In this document: in pieces, positions 43,942 through 57,589 of the stretch | Layout of the letters: each line of letters begins with the position of its first letter | Position numbering within the stretch: position 1 is the first letter of the stretch | Assembly (NCBI GenBank): GCA_009746045.1 | Contig: RPFO01000270.1 | Span: 62,001 to 126,000 of the forward strand | Source: Mesostigma viride | Lineage: Eukaryota; Streptophyta; Mesostigmatophyceae; Mesostigmatales; Mesostigmataceae | Length of the DNA: 64,000 nucleotides | Reading direction: 5' to 3' | Made by a program: the position numbers and the translations under genes | The notes under the pieces: model-generated | Seen by the model: only the letters and a program-made list of their open reading frames with translations | Told to the model about the DNA's origin: nothing | Database searches by the model: none

Positions 43942-44972
43942 ATGAAGTCATAGTGGGCACCACGGAGTCATGCTATGATTTAATTTTTTCAATTTAATAA
44001 TGGGAATGACGGATGGTGCATGTGTGAACAAAGGAATGAAAGGATTGCCACTCAATGAATATTAATTAATGATGAAAATGGGAGTTTGCATGGGAGTGTT
44101 TGGTCCTTATGGCTGGCTTGCAAAAAGCAGTACCCAAATTTCGAAGTATTTGACAGCGAAATATCTGTAAAGTATATCGCATGGTATAATTAATTAATGA
44201 ATGGTACGCTGAAATTCATTGTGCGGGCTCTCTCTGCATGTGATAAACAATTTTAGCTTTGAGGGCATGCAACAAGACATGCTAGCATTAAAATGAAATT
44301 AAATTATAACATGACTAGTTGGGAGATCATGTACGACATGTAGCATAATTACGTACATGGCCACAATTGTGCCAATCAGGGCCCTCCTCTAGGTAGACTG
44401 TGCTAGGCAATTACAATTAGACAAATAAGGTCATTCAAAAAGGTTTAATTCTTCACCTACCTCCATCCATCCAGCAAGGGAATATGTTAGCCAGTGCTAC
44501 ATGATGATCTCCCAACGGAGTCATGTTATGATGCGAAATAGTTCAGGATAAAATTTGTCAGAATTTCACTGGCGATACGAACGTAACGAAATTTCCAAGT
44601 ATCCGACGCCGAAATATCATTGTTGTATCGAATGGTATGCTGAAATTCATTGTGGTTCTGTCCGAGCTGACAAATTTGTCAGAAATTTCATTTTCGATAC
44701 GAACGTGACGAAATTTCCAAGTATCTCACGCTCGGAGAGCTTCCACGGTGTTCACGGGGAAGGGTCCGTTGCGCGTGGCGCACGGCGGCGGTTCGTCCCG
44801 GTCGGAATCGTCCGCCGCGCGTCCTCCGTGGAAGGGTCTTGGCGCGTCGCGCGGGCCGGTGCGGTTGGCGCCCAGAAGGTCGACTATCGGCCTCTGGGCC
44901 GCTAGCGGCGAGTCACGTCCTCTCAAGTCGGGGAGGGGGGGCGATAGCCCCCCCTCCCCCACTTTTTTCTTG

Positions 44973-47900
44973 TCCCCTAATGTAACTACGATTTATGAAG
45001 CCCGAAAACTTTGGCCGAGGCCGTAGGCCGAAGGTGGGGCCGTCCCCGCGCCCCCTAGCGCGGGAGCGGACGACGTCCAGGACCGTAGCGAGATGGCCAA
45101 TCGGCGTAGTACAAAGAAAATCCCCAAACCTTGGAGATCGAGTCTCACATCTCCTGAACGGGTGCTGAAACGCTGAACATGTTCAGACTTTTGCGGGCAG
45201 GTGGGGCGTCTCGCCAATCCGCGCGGCCTCAGGAAACGGCGCGTTGACTTTTAAACGTCAAACGTTTGGGTCGCGAATGGATCTCTCCTCAAACTTTCCA
45301 CAGTTTCCCGTTGCACCACTTTGGACAAGGGGACCAACCGGTGCACGCCGTTTTGAATAACGCGCTCGAGGTTAGGGCCACAACGTCAATGGAATGCGAT
45401 TTTCTGAACGGATGGATCAAATTTGCAGGACGGTTGGAAGGTTCAGAGCCGAACTGGCGTTCAGTCAGGGTGGGGCGAAATAGCAGTGGGAACTGGGAAT
45501 TATTGGCAAAGCGTGCGGCATGCTCGGGGCGAAAAACAAAGTGACGTGCTGCGCGAGCAATTTTCCTTGTGCTGGCTGGCGATGGCAGGCAACGTAGGCT
45601 AGAAAATTGGGATGGGGAATGCGCAGCCATGGTTTTATACGTCAAAATTTTATGTTTGAAGAGCAAGTGCGAAATTTTATGAGCTGGAGGTGCGTCAACG
45701 GAGTGATACCTGCGTGGGAGAGGTCCGTGTCGCTATGGCGACCTGGAAATGGAATGTCGTTGTAGATTTAGGTATTGTAGTATCATGCTTAACTGCTTTA
45801 CGTATTGGGTGCCTAGTGAAATCAGTTTGCTGTTCGTGGAAGGCTTGGGGTGTGGCCAACGAGCTTCTGCTGTCGCCACATCATATTGGAAAGAACGCTG
45901 GATTTTTTGCCACGGGACGTAACCGGCGATGCCGATGGTGAGGCGTTTGTTTCGATGACCGGGGTAGTACCTGCTCTCTTTCTGATGCATTTTCATGGTT
46001 GCGTTCTTTCCATTTCGCCGAATCCACCTAGTCGCAGCAAAGACATAGCGTAGCAAGGGTCTGCGTTTTATTTTCTTAGCCGTGCAGGACGCCATCTTCA
46101 TGGTCCTTCGCATGTCCTGTGTGAACGTCCGTTGCCCAAGGATCTGTGATGCTTTTTTCTGGAATATACTGGGCGGTGAAAGCCCCTCTGGATGCTTGCC
46201 TGGTCACGGGTTTGGGGCGTCATTTACTGCTGTACTGGCTGACATTCATGGTGCTTTCTGCGTAAGCTGACTTGCTTCGCACGTGGATTTTGACTGGACT
46301 GAAGAGCGCGTCTGGTAGCATGTTTACGTGGTGTATAAGGTGATCAATCAACCATTTGTTTATAGAAGGTGTGACAATAGAAGGTGTGTTATATATTTCT
46401 TCATCAAGCATGTCAAAAGTAATCTCCACTCGCTTACAACCTGAATTTTGCTTTGCTGGGTCTGCTGTGTTTGTGTCTCACTGTGCAGGCTATCCCCTTG
46501 GTTGATCAACCAGGTGATTTTTGGTGGCAGCGGGGCCATATACTCTTCTTGGCGTTTTTCATCCATGGCATGTCAACCAACGCATGCATGCCAGCCCCTC
46601 CCACACCCACGCACACATGTTAGCTATACCCCACAAACCCACGCATGGATTCCAGCCACCCCCCACATGCCCGCATGCATGCCAGCCACCCCACCAATCC
46701 ACGCACGCATGCCAGCCACCCCCACACCCACGCACGCATGCCAGCCACCCCACAACCCACTTATGCATTCCAGCAACCCCCACAGCCACTTACGCATGCC
46801 AGCCACCCCCCACCCCCACGCACGCATGGCAGCCACCCCACGAACCCACGCACGCGTGCCAGCCCCCCCTTAAAACCACGCATGCATGGCAGCTCCCCAC
46901 CACACCCACGCATGCATGCCACTCCCCCCGCCAACCACCCACGCATGCCAGCCCCCCGACACACGCGTGGCAGCCCCCCCCACACCCACGCACGCATGCC
47001 AGCCCTACCCCACATGCAGGCATGCATGCCAGCCACCCCCCACACCCACGCATGCATGCCAGCCCCTCCCACACCCACGCCCGCATGCCAGCTACCCCAC
47101 AAACCCACGCATGCATGCCAGCGACCCCCCACATGCACGCATGCATGCCAGCCACCCCACCAACCCACGCACGCATGCCAGCCCATCACAAACCCACTTA
47201 TGCATGCCAGCCACCCCCCACACCCACGTACGCATGCCAGCCACCCCACACACCCACGCACGCATGGCAGCCACCCCACCAACCCACACACGCGTGCCAG
47301 CCCCCCCCTAACCCCACGCATGCATGGCAGCCCCCCACCACACCCACGCATGCATGCCACTCCCCCCCACACCCACGCACGCATGCGAGCCCCCCCCACA
47401 CCCACGCACGCATGAGAGCCCCCCCCACACCCACGCACGCATGCCAGCCCCACCCCACATGCAGGCATGCATGCCAGCCACCCCCCACACCCACGCATGC
47501 ATGCCAGCCCCTCCCACACCCACGCCCGCATGCCAGCTACCCCACAAACCCACGCATGCATGCCAGCGACCCCCCACATGCACGCATGCATGCCAGCCAC
47601 CCCACCAACCCACGCACGCATGCCAGCCCATCACAAACCCACTTATGCATGCCAGCCACCCCCCACACCCACGCACGCATGCCAGCCACCCCACACACCC
47701 ACGCACGCATGGCAGCCACCCCACGAACCCACACACGCGTGCCAGCCCCCCCTAACCCCACTTATGCATGGCAGCCCCCCACCACACCCACGCATGCATG
47801 CCACTCCCCCCCCACACCCACGCACGCATGCGAGCCCCCCCCACACCCACGCACGCATGCGAGGCCCCCCCACACCCACGCAAGCATGCCAGCCCCCCCC

Positions 47901-48933
47901 CATGAAGTCATAGTGGGCACCACGGAGTCATGCTATGATTTAATTTTTTCAATTTAATAATGGGAATGACGGATGGTGCATGTGTGAACAAAGGAATGAA
48001 AGGATTGCCACTCAATGAATATTAATTAATGATGAAAATGGGAGTTTGCATGGGAGTGTTTGGTCCTTATGGCTGGCTTGCAAAAAGCAGTACCCAAATT
48101 TCGAAGTATTTGACAGCGAAATATCTGTAAAGTATATCGCATGGTATAATTAATTAATGAATGGTACGCTGAAATTCATTGTGCGGGCTCTCTCTGCATG
48201 TGATAAACAATTTTAGCTTTGAGGGCATGCAACAAGACATGCTAGCATTAAAATGAAATTAAATTATAACATGACTAGTTGGGAGATCATGTACGACATG
48301 TAGCATAATTACGTACATGGCCACAATTGTGCCAATCAGGGCCCTCCTCTAGGTAGACTGTGCTAGGCAATTACAATTAGACAAATAAGGTCATTCAAAA
48401 AGGTTTAATTCTTCACCTACCTCCATCCATCCAGCAAGGGAATATGTTAGCCAGTGCTACATGATGATCTCCCAACGGAGTCATGTTATGATGCGAAATA
48501 GTTCAGGATAAAATTTGTCAGAATTTCACTGGCGATACGAACGTAACGAAATTTCCAAGTATCCGACGCCGAAATATCATTGTTGTATCGAATGGTATGC
48601 TGAAATTCATTGTGGTTCTGTCCGAGCTGACAAATTTGTCAGAAATTTCATTTTCGATACGAACGTGACGAAATTTCCAAGTATCTCACGCTCGGAGAGC
48701 TTCCACGGTGTTCACGGGGAAGGGTCCGTTGCGCGTGGCGCACGGCGGCGGTTCGTCCCGGTCGGAATCGTCCGCCCGCGCGTCCTCCGTGGAAGGGTCT
48801 TGGCGCGTCGCGCGGGCCGGTGCGGTTGGCGCCCAGAAGGTCGACTATCGGCCTCTGGGCCGCTAGCGGCGAGTCACGTCCTCTCAAGTCGGGGAGGGGG
48901 GGCGATAGCCCCCCCTCCCCCACTTTTTTCTTG
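44973..48933 (+). mobile_element. Subfamily B unit U11 (3,961 bp)
   Basis: Complete reference B unit: TC head, CTGAACATGTTCAG near 45,174, module about 45,310-46,580, minisatellite 46,581-47,901 (1,321 bp), AT-rich flank 47,902-48,500, tail with two ~120-bp repeat copies, 13-bp stem hairpin, CTTG at 48,930-48,933. Small antisense and sense frames in the module recur unchanged in each unit but show no recognised domain. Confidence 0.85.
46581..47901 (+). repeat. ~30-bp minisatellite of U11 (1,321 bp)
   Basis: Same variant order as U10 and U12, with point differences such as ACACACGCGTGG where U10 has ACACACGCATGG near 42,000. Confidence 0.95.
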
Positions 48934-51900
48934 TCCCCTAATGTAACTACGATTTATGAAGCCCGAAAACTTTGGCCGAGGCCGTAGGCCGAAGGTGGGG
49001 CCGTCCCCCGCGCCCCCTAGCGCGGGAGCGGACGACGTCCAGGACCGTAGCGAGATGGCCAATCGGCGTAGTACAAAGAAAATCCCCAAACCTTGGAGAT
49101 CGAGTCTCACATCTCCTGAACGGGTGCTGAAACGCTGAACATGTTCAGACTTTTGCGGGCAGGTGGGGCGTCTCGCCAATCCGCGCGGCCTCAGGAAACG
49201 GCGCGTTGACTTTTAACGTCAAACGCTTGGCGAATGGATCTCTCCTAAACTTTTCCACAGTTTCCCGTTGCACCACTTTGGACAAGGGGACCAACCGGTG
49301 CACGCCGTTTTGAATAACGCGCTCGAGGTTAGGGCCACAACGTCAATGGAATGCGATTTTCTGAACGGATGGATCAAATTTGCAGGACGGTTGGAAGGTT
49401 CAGAGCCGAACTGGCGTTCAGTCAGGGTGGGGCGAAATAGCAGTGGGAACTGGGAATTATTGGCAAAGCGTGCGGCATGCTCGGGGCGAAAAACAAAGTG
49501 ACGTGCTGCGCGAGCAATTTTCCTTGTGCTGGCTGGCGATGGCAGGCAACGTAGGCTAGAAAATTGGGATGGGGAATGCGCAGCCATGGTTTTATACGTC
49601 AAAATTTTATGTTTGAAGAGCAAGTGCGAAATTTTATGAGCTGGAGGTGCGTCAACGGAGTGATACCTGCGTGGGAGAGGTCCGTGTCGCTATGGCGACC
49701 TGGAAATGGAATGTCGTTGTAGATTTAGGTATTGTAGTATCATGCTTAACTGCTTTACGTATTGGGTGCCTAGTGAAATCAGTTTGCTGTTCGTGGAAGG
49801 CTTGGGGTGTGGCCAACGAGCTTCTGCTGTCGCCACATCATATTGGAAAGAACGCTGGATTTTTTGCCACGGGACGTAACCGGCGATGCCGATGGTGAGG
49901 CGTTTGTTTCGATGACCGGGGTAGTACCTGCTCTCTTTCTGATGCATTTTCATGGTTGCGTTCTTTCCATTTCGCCGAATCCACCTAGTCGCAGCAAAGA
50001 CATAGCGTAGCAAGGGTCTGCGTTTTATTTTCTTAGCCGTGCAGGACGCCATCTTCATGGTCCTTCGCATGTCCTGTGTGAACGTCCGTTGCCCAAGGAT
50101 CTGTGATGCTTTTTTCTGGAATATACTGGGCGGTGAAAGCCCCTCTGGATGCTTGCCTGGTCACGGGTTTGGGGCGTCATTTACTGCTGTACTGGCTGAC
50201 ATTCATGGTGCTTTCTGCGTAAGCTGACTTGCTTCGCACGTGGATTTTGACTGGACTGAAGAGCGCGTCTGGTAGCATGTTTACGTGGTGTATAAGGTGA
50301 TCAATCAACCATTTGTTTATAGAAGGTGTGACAATAGAAGGTGTGTTATATATTTCTTCATCAAGCATGTCAAAAGTAATCTCCACTCGCTTACAACCTG
50401 AATTTTGCTTTGCTGGGTCTGCTGTGTTTGTGTCTCACTGTGCAGGCTATCCCCTTGGTTGATCAACCAGGTGATTTTTGGTGGCAGCGGGGCCATATAC
50501 TCTTCTTGGCGTTTTTCATCCATGGCATGTCAACCAACGCATGCATGCCAGCCCCTCCCACACCCACGCACACATGTTAGCTATACCCCACAAACCCACG
50601 CATGGATTCCAGCCACCCCCCACATGCCCGCATGCATGCCAGCCACCCCACCAATCCACGCACGCATGCCAGCCACCCCCACACCCACGCACGCATGCCA
50701 GCCACCCCACAACCCACTTATGCATTCCAGCAACCCCCACAGCCACTTACGCATGCCAGCCACCCCCCACCCCCACGCACGCATGGCAGCCACCCCACGA
50801 ACCCACGCACGCGTGCCAGCCCCCCCTTAAAACCACGCATGCATGGCAGCTCCCCACCACACCCACGCATGCATGCCACTCCCCCCGCCAACCACCCACG
50901 CATGCCAGCCCCCCGACACACGCATGGCAGCCCCCCCCACACCCACGCACGCATGCCAGCCCTACCCCACATGCAGGCATGCATGCCAGCCACCCCCCAC
51001 ACCCACGCATGCATGCCAGCCCCTCCCACACCCACGCCCGCATGCCAGCTACCCCACAAACCCACGCATGCATGCCAGCGACCCCCCACATGCACGCATG
51101 CATGCCAGCCACCCCACCAACCCACGCACGCATGCCAGCCCATCACAAACCCACTTATGCATGCCAGCCACCCCCCACACCCACGTACGCATGCCAGCCA
51201 CCCCACACACCCACGCACGCATGGCAGCCACCCCACCAACCCACACACGCGTGCCAGCCCCCCCCTAACCCCACGCATGCATGGCAGCCCCCCACCACAC
51301 CCACGCATGCATGCCACTCCCCCCCACACCCACGCACGCATGCGAGCCCCCCCCACACCCACGCACGCATGCGAGCCCCCCCCACACCCACGCACGCATG
51401 CCAGCCCCACCCCACATGCAGGCATGCATGCCAGCCACCCCCCACACCCACGCATGCATGCCAGCCCCTCCCACACCCACGCCCGCATGCCAGCTACCCC
51501 ACAAACCCACGCATGCATGCCAGCGACCCCCCACATGCACGCATGCATGCCAGCCACCCCACCAACCCACGCACGCATGCCAGCCCATCACAAACCCACT
51601 TATGCATGCCAGCCACCCCCCACACCCACGCACGCATGCCAGCCACCCCACACACCCACGCACGCATGGCAGCCACCCCACGAACCCACACACGCGTGCC
51701 AGCCCCCCCCTAACCCCACTTATGCATGGCAGCCCCCCACCACACCCACGCATGCATGCCACTCCCCCCCACACCCACGCACGCATGCGAGCCCCCCCCA
51801 CACCCACGCACGCATGCGAGGCCCCCCCACACCCACGCAAGCATGCCAGCCCCCCCCCATGAAGTCATAGTGGGCACCACGGAGTCATGCTATGATTTAA

Positions 51901-52889
51901 TTTTTTCAATTTCATAATGGGAATGACGGATGGTGCATGTGTGAACAAAGGAATGAAAGGATTGCCACTCAATGAATATTAATTAATGATGAAAATGGGA
52001 GTTTGCATGGGAGTGTTTGGTCCTTATGGCTGGCTTGCAAAAAGCAGTACCCAAATTTCGAAGTATTTGACAGCGAAATATCTGTAAAGTATATCGCATG
52101 GTATAATTAATTAATGAATGGTACGCTGAAATTCATTGTGCGGGCTCTCTCTGCATGTGATAAACAATTTTAGCTTTGAGGGCATGCAACAAGACATGCT
52201 AGCATTAAAATGAAATTAAATTATAACATGACTAGTTGGGAGATCATGTACGACATGTAGCATAATTACGTACATGGCCACAATTGTGCCAATCAGGGCC
52301 CTCCTCTAGGTAGACTGTGCTAGGCAATTACAATTAGACAAATAAGGTCATTCAAAAAGGTTTAATTCTTCACCTACCTCCATCCATCCAGCAAGGGAAT
52401 ATGTTAGCCAGTGCTACATGATGATCTCCCAACGGAGTCATGTTATGATGCGAAATAGTTCAGGATAAAATTTGTCAGAATTTCACTGGCGATACGAACG
52501 TAACGAAATTTCCAAGTATCCGACGCCGAAATATCATTGTTGTATCGAATGGTATGCTGAAATTCATTGTGGTTCTGTCCGAGCTGACAAATTTGTCAGA
52601 AATTTCATTTTCGATACGAACGTGACGAAATTTCCAAGTATCTCACGCTCGGAGAGCTTCCACGGTGTTCACGGGGAAGGGTCCGTTGCGCGTGGCGCAC
52701 GGCGGCGGTTCGTCCCGGTCGGAATCGTCCGCCCGCGCGTCCTCCGTGGAAGGGTCTTGGCGCGTCGCGCGGGCCGGTGCGGTTGGCGCCCAGAAGGTCG
52801 ACTATCGGCCTCTGGGCCGCTAGCGGCGAGTCACGTCCTCTCAAGTCGGGGAGGGGGGCGATAGCCCCCCCTCCCCCACTTTTTTCTTG
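48934..52889 (+). mobile_element. Subfamily B unit U12 (3,956 bp)
   Basis: Near-identical to U11. Differences are a few single-base changes and small indels, for example in the TTTTAAACGTCAAACG stretch after the head. Hairpin and CTTG at 52,886-52,889. No gene is supported. Confidence 0.85.
50538..51858 (+). repeat. ~30-bp minisatellite of U12 (1,321 bp)
   Basis: Same length and variant order as U11. Confidence 0.95.
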
Positions 52890-54493
52890 TCCCCTAATGT
52901 AACTACGATTTATGAAGCCCGAAAACTTTGGCCGAGGCCGTAGGCCGAAGGTGGGGCCGTCCCCCGCGCCCCCTAGCGCGGGAGCGGACGACGTCCAGGA
53001 CCGTAGCGAGATGGCCAATCGGCGTAGTACAAAGAAAATCCCCAAACCTTGGAGATCGAGTCTCACATCTCCTGAACGGGTGCTGAAACGCTGAACATGT
53101 TCAGACTTTTGCGGGCAGGTGGGGCGTCTCGCCAATCCGCGCGGCCTCAGGAAACGGCGCGTTGACTTTTAACGTCAAACGTTGGCGCGAATGGATCTCT
53201 CCTAAACTTTCCACAGTTTCCCGTTGCACCACTTTGGACAAGGGGACCAACCGGTGCACGCCGTTTTGAATAACGCGCTCGAGGTTAGGGCCACAACGTC
53301 AATGGAATGCGATTTTCTGAACGGATGGATCAAATTTGCAGGACGGTTGGAAGGTTCAGAGCCGAACTGGCGTTCAGTCAGGGTGGGGCGAAATAGCAGT
53401 GGGAACTGGGAATTATTGGCAAAGCGTGCGGCATGCTCGGGGCGAAAAACAAAGTGACGTGCTGCGCGAGCAATTTTCCTTGTGCTGGCTGGCGATGGCA
53501 GGCAACGTAGGCTAGAAAATTGGGATGGGGAATGCGCAGCCATGGTTTTATACGTCAAAATTTTATGTTTGAAGAGCAAGTGCGAAATTTTATGAGCTGG
53601 AGGTGCGTCAACGGAGTGATACCTGCGTGGGAGAGGTCCGTGTCGCTATGGCGACCTGGAAATGGAATGTCGTTGTAGATTTAGGTATTGTAGTATCATG
53701 CTTAACTGCTTTACGTATTGGGTGCCTAGTGAAATCAGTTTGCTGTTCGTGGAAGGCTTGGGGTGTGGCCAACGAGCTTCTGCTGTCGCCACATCATATT
53801 GGAAAGAACGCTGGATTTTTTGCCACGGGACGTAACCGGCGATGCCGATGGTGAGGCGTTTGTTTCGATGACCGGGGTAGTACCTGCTCTCTTTCTGATG
53901 CATTTTCATGGTTGCGTTCTTTCCATTTCGCCGAATCCACCTAGTCGCAGCAAAGACATAGCGTAGCAAGGGTCTGCGTTTTATTTTCTTAGCCGTGCAG
54001 GACGCCATCTTCATGGTCCTTCGCATGTCCTGTGTGAACGTCCGTTGCCCAAGGATCTGTGATGCTTTTTTCTGGAATATACTGGGCGGTGAAAGCCCCT
54101 CTGGATGCTTGCCTGGTCACGGGTTTGGGGCGTCATTTACTGCTGTACTGGCTGACATTCATGGTGCTTTCTGCGTAAGCTGACTTGCTTCGCACGTGGA
54201 TTTTGACTGGACTGAAGAGCGCGTCTGGTAGCATGTTTACGTGGTGTATAAGGTGATCAATCAACCATTTGTTTATAGAAGGTGTGACAATAGAAGGTGT
54301 GTTATATATTTCTTCATCAAGCATGTCAAAAGTAATCTCCACTCGCTTACAACCTGAATTTTGCTTTGCTGGGTCTGCTGTGTTTGTGTCTCACTGTGCA
54401 GGCTATCCCCTTGGTTGATCAACCAGGTGATTTTTGGTGGCAGCGGGGCCATATACTCTTCTTGGCGTTTTTCATCCATGGCATGTCAACCAA

Positions 54494-55376
54494 CGCATGC
54501 ATGCCAGCCCCTCCCACACCCACGCACACATGTTAGCTATACCCCACAAACCCACGCATGGATTCCAGCCACCCCCCACATGCCCGCATGCATGCCAGCC
54601 ACCCCACCAATCCACGCACGCATGCCAGCCACCCCCACACCCACGCACGCATGCCAGCCACCCCACAACCCACTTATGCATTCCAGCAACCCCCACAGCC
54701 ACTTACGCATGCCAGCCACCCCCCACCCCCACGCACGCATGGCAGCCACCCCACGAACCCACGCACGCGTGCCAGCCCCCCCTTAAAACCACGCATGCAT
54801 GGCAGCTCCCCACCACACCCACGCATGCATGCCACTCCCCCCGCCAACCACCCACGCATGCCAGCCCCCCGACACACGCATGGCAGCCCCCCCCCACACC
54901 CACGCACGCATGCCAGCCCTACCCCACATGCAGGCATGCATGCCAGCCACCCCCCACACCCACGCATGCATGCCAGCCCCTCCCACACCCACGCCCGCAT
55001 GCCAGCTACCCCACAAACCCACGCATGCATGCCAGCGACCCCCCACATGCACGCATGCATGCCAGCCACCCCACCAACCCACGCACGCATGCCAGCCCAT
55101 CAAAAACCCACTTAATGCATGCCAGCCACCCCCCACACCCACGTACGCATGCCAGCCACCCCACACACCCACGCACGCATGGCAGCCACCCCACCAACCC
55201 ACACACGCGTGCCAGCCCCCCCCTAACCCCACGCATGCATGGCAGCCCCCCACCACACCCACGCATGCATGCCACTCCCCCCCACACCCACGCACGCATG
55301 CCAGCCCCCCCCACACCCACGCACGCATGCCAGCCCCCCCCCACACCCACGCACGCATGCCAGCCCCACCCCACAT
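54494..55376 (+). repeat. ~30-bp minisatellite of U13, left part
   Basis: Interrupted at CCCCACAT (55,376) by the transposon. With 57,151-57,589 it totals 1,322 bp, matching the other units. Confidence 0.95.
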
Positions 55377-56964
55377 TGTCCATGTTCCCAAGAAAAGTCC
55401 TTATTTTAGGACCAGTTTGAATTAAAAAATATATGCACAAACATCAAATTTTGACCCTGGCATTTTTACCACTGACAGATAACACACTTTTTGAATTTTG
55501 GACAAAAACCTGGGTTTAAATAATTACATTTAGTGCCTGAATGGACCCTGGCCCATGGCAGGCCTCAAACCGCGAATTTGGTCAAAATGAGAATTTAGGA
55601 CCAATAGGACCAATTAGTGTCAACGCATGACCATGCTATCCACACGGTCCCTTGAGCATCTTACAAGCGCTAGGGGACCCTACGAGGCCTTGGGATGGCG
55701 GGGCAGCGTATAACAAGGCCATACCCTGCTGTGGCTGCCTCTATATATACGCGTGCTTAACGGTGTCACAGATGGTGCAGGTAATGCAATATACGGTTGC
55801 ATGGTTGCTGAGGTTGCCCGGCTTGAACATGGCCCACCCCTTGCGGTAAACTTTCTCTAAGCATATGCCAAACCTTCTTTGACATCACGGACATGCTGGC
55901 CACCACCCAGCGATGAAAAAACATTGCATTTGCATTGCAACTAACACATGAATGCAGCCAAATCAAGTTACAGAACAACGTTGTGCTAACATGCAACGCT
56001 TTGTGAGCGAATTCAGGGTGCATGTAACACGTAAACCATATTGTATATACTGTCTGAGAACACCCTGAACGACTGCAGGCCATAGGACCATGGTTTATAA
56101 CTAACACATGAGTAAAACTGCTCTTACGCATGTGTGTTTTAGCTGCAGCGGACGACGAAGATAAAGACGTAAAAAATTGTATGACGTAAACCAACTATGT
56201 GTGACAGCTATGTGCACAGAGAGCGTCCCCTCTTTTTAGGCATAGCTTACTGACTCAAAACACCACGACAGCGTTGCCAGTTACACTCATGATCTAGGGC
56301 ACCCCGGCACGTACCTGCTACTTACGTCGCCTCATTCCAGATGGTTGCAAAAAAGTCGCTGAAATCCGCAGCGAGGTCAGCTTTCCGAGAGCTGAGCGCA
56401 CCAAAGCTGGCCAACCGGTTCGAAAATGATATAAACCACGCTTGTGCTGCGTTCTAGGTCCAAGAAATACCGAAAGTGAAGACCTATAAGGTGCGCTCGC
56501 TGCCCAGCCTGAACGTCCCTAAAACATGGTCGACAATGGAAATCGGGCAAGAATATCACGGCCCAGGCGCTCCCATGTCAAATACTCCGTTTATAAACTC
56601 CAGACTATAATCAAAATCGTCCACAAAAATTTCCTGGCTTGATTCGCACCACCATTGCTAATACACTAACATGTTTGTGCCAAAATCGACCCTCCGCGAG
56701 CAGGCGATCTGCGACCCATTTGTGTTGTGCCGCTGTGCTACAGCGCTACACATAAAAACTTGCGCAGAAAATTTCACAGCCTTTAAGCATAACTAACGAC
56801 CTTTCGTTTTTGCTACTGGGCGCCCGAAATGATAAACGCACGTGAAAACGCCGGCCACGATTGTCAGGTCGCCATATCCACCTCAGATCATTCCCGCACC
56901 CACTTTTTCGCTCCAAAATCGGTTATATTTTTGGTCGAGGTACCTACTTTCCCGCCATTATACC

Positions 56965-57080
56965 CGGTACCCGGGTACGGAATCCGGGTACCATGTGCCG
57001 GTACCACGGGTCGGGTACATCATGCCGGGTACGGTCCACATGGGGTACGGTCCATATAGTGACCCCCCCCCCGGTACCTC
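56965..57080 (+). repeat. Cluster of GGTACC/GGGTAC motifs inside the transposon
   Basis: At least four GGTACC and several GGGTAC motifs, each palindromic or near-palindromic, within about 115 bp, followed by a C run. Interspersed degenerate CCGGGTACGG units suggest a short tandem array. Confidence 0.7.
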
Positions 57081-57094
57081 GGTTATAGTAAATT

Positions 57095-57131
57095 GGTCCT
57101 TAATTTAGGACAAAGTCCTAAATTAAGGACC
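57095..57131. repeat. 17-bp perfect hairpin near the right end of the transposon
   Basis: GGTCCTTAATTTAGGAC and its reverse complement separated by AAA. The left end of the element carries a weaker version (AGTCCTTATTTTAGGACC near 55,396). Confidence 0.95.
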
Positions 57132-57150
57132 GTGGGAGGCTTAACAACAT

Positions 57151-57589
57151 GCAGGCATGCATGCCAGCCACCCCCCACACCCACGCATGCATGCCAGCCC
57201 CTCCCACACCCACGCCCGCATGCCAGCTACCCCACAAACCCACGCATGCATGCCAGCGACCCCCCACATGCACGCATGCATGCCAGCCACCCCACCAACC
57301 CACGCACGCATGCCAGCCCATCACAAACCCACTTATGCATGCCAGCCATCCCCCACACCCACGTACGCATGCCAGCCACCCCACACACCCACGCACGCAT
57401 GGCAGCCACCCCACGAACCCACACACGCGTGCCAGCCCCCCCTAACCCCACGCATGCATGGCAGCCCCCCACCACACCCACGCATGCATGCCACTCCCCC
57501 CCACACCCACGCACGCATGCGAGCCCCCCCCACACCCACGCACGCATGCGAGGCCCCCCCACACCCACGCAAGCATGCCAGCCCCCCCC
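57151..57589 (+). repeat. ~30-bp minisatellite of U13, right part
   Basis: Resumes with GCAGGCATGCATGCCAGCC after the ACAT duplication. Confidence 0.95.

Larger units (their letters stand above)
39966..44972 (+). mobile_element. Subfamily B unit U10 (5,007 bp, with an extra ~1.05-kb segment)
   Basis: First unit of the 24-kb array. Head TCCCCTAATGTAACTACGAT, perfect palindrome CTGAACATGTTCAG near 40,164, module to 41,570, minisatellite, flank and tail ending CTTG at 44,969-44,972. Relative to U11 it has about 1,046 extra bases: the flank starts at 42,891, is replaced by a diverged segment from about 43,268, returns to minisatellite at 43,664 and restarts the flank at 43,942. No gene is supported. 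Confidence 0.8.
55377..57146. mobile_element. 1.77-kb non-autonomous inverted-repeat DNA transposon
   Basis: Inserted in the minisatellite and flanked by ACAT (55,373-55,376 and 57,147-57,150), which occurs once at the uninterrupted site in other units. The ends are imperfect inverted repeats of about 35 bp: each starts TGT, has TCCCA about ten bases in and then GTCCTTA-x-TTTAGGAC. Near the right end is a 17-bp perfect stem (57,095-57,131). Interior AT-rich without a transposase-like frame. The 4-bp duplication and TG...CA ends do not settle a superfamily. Confidence 0.75.
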
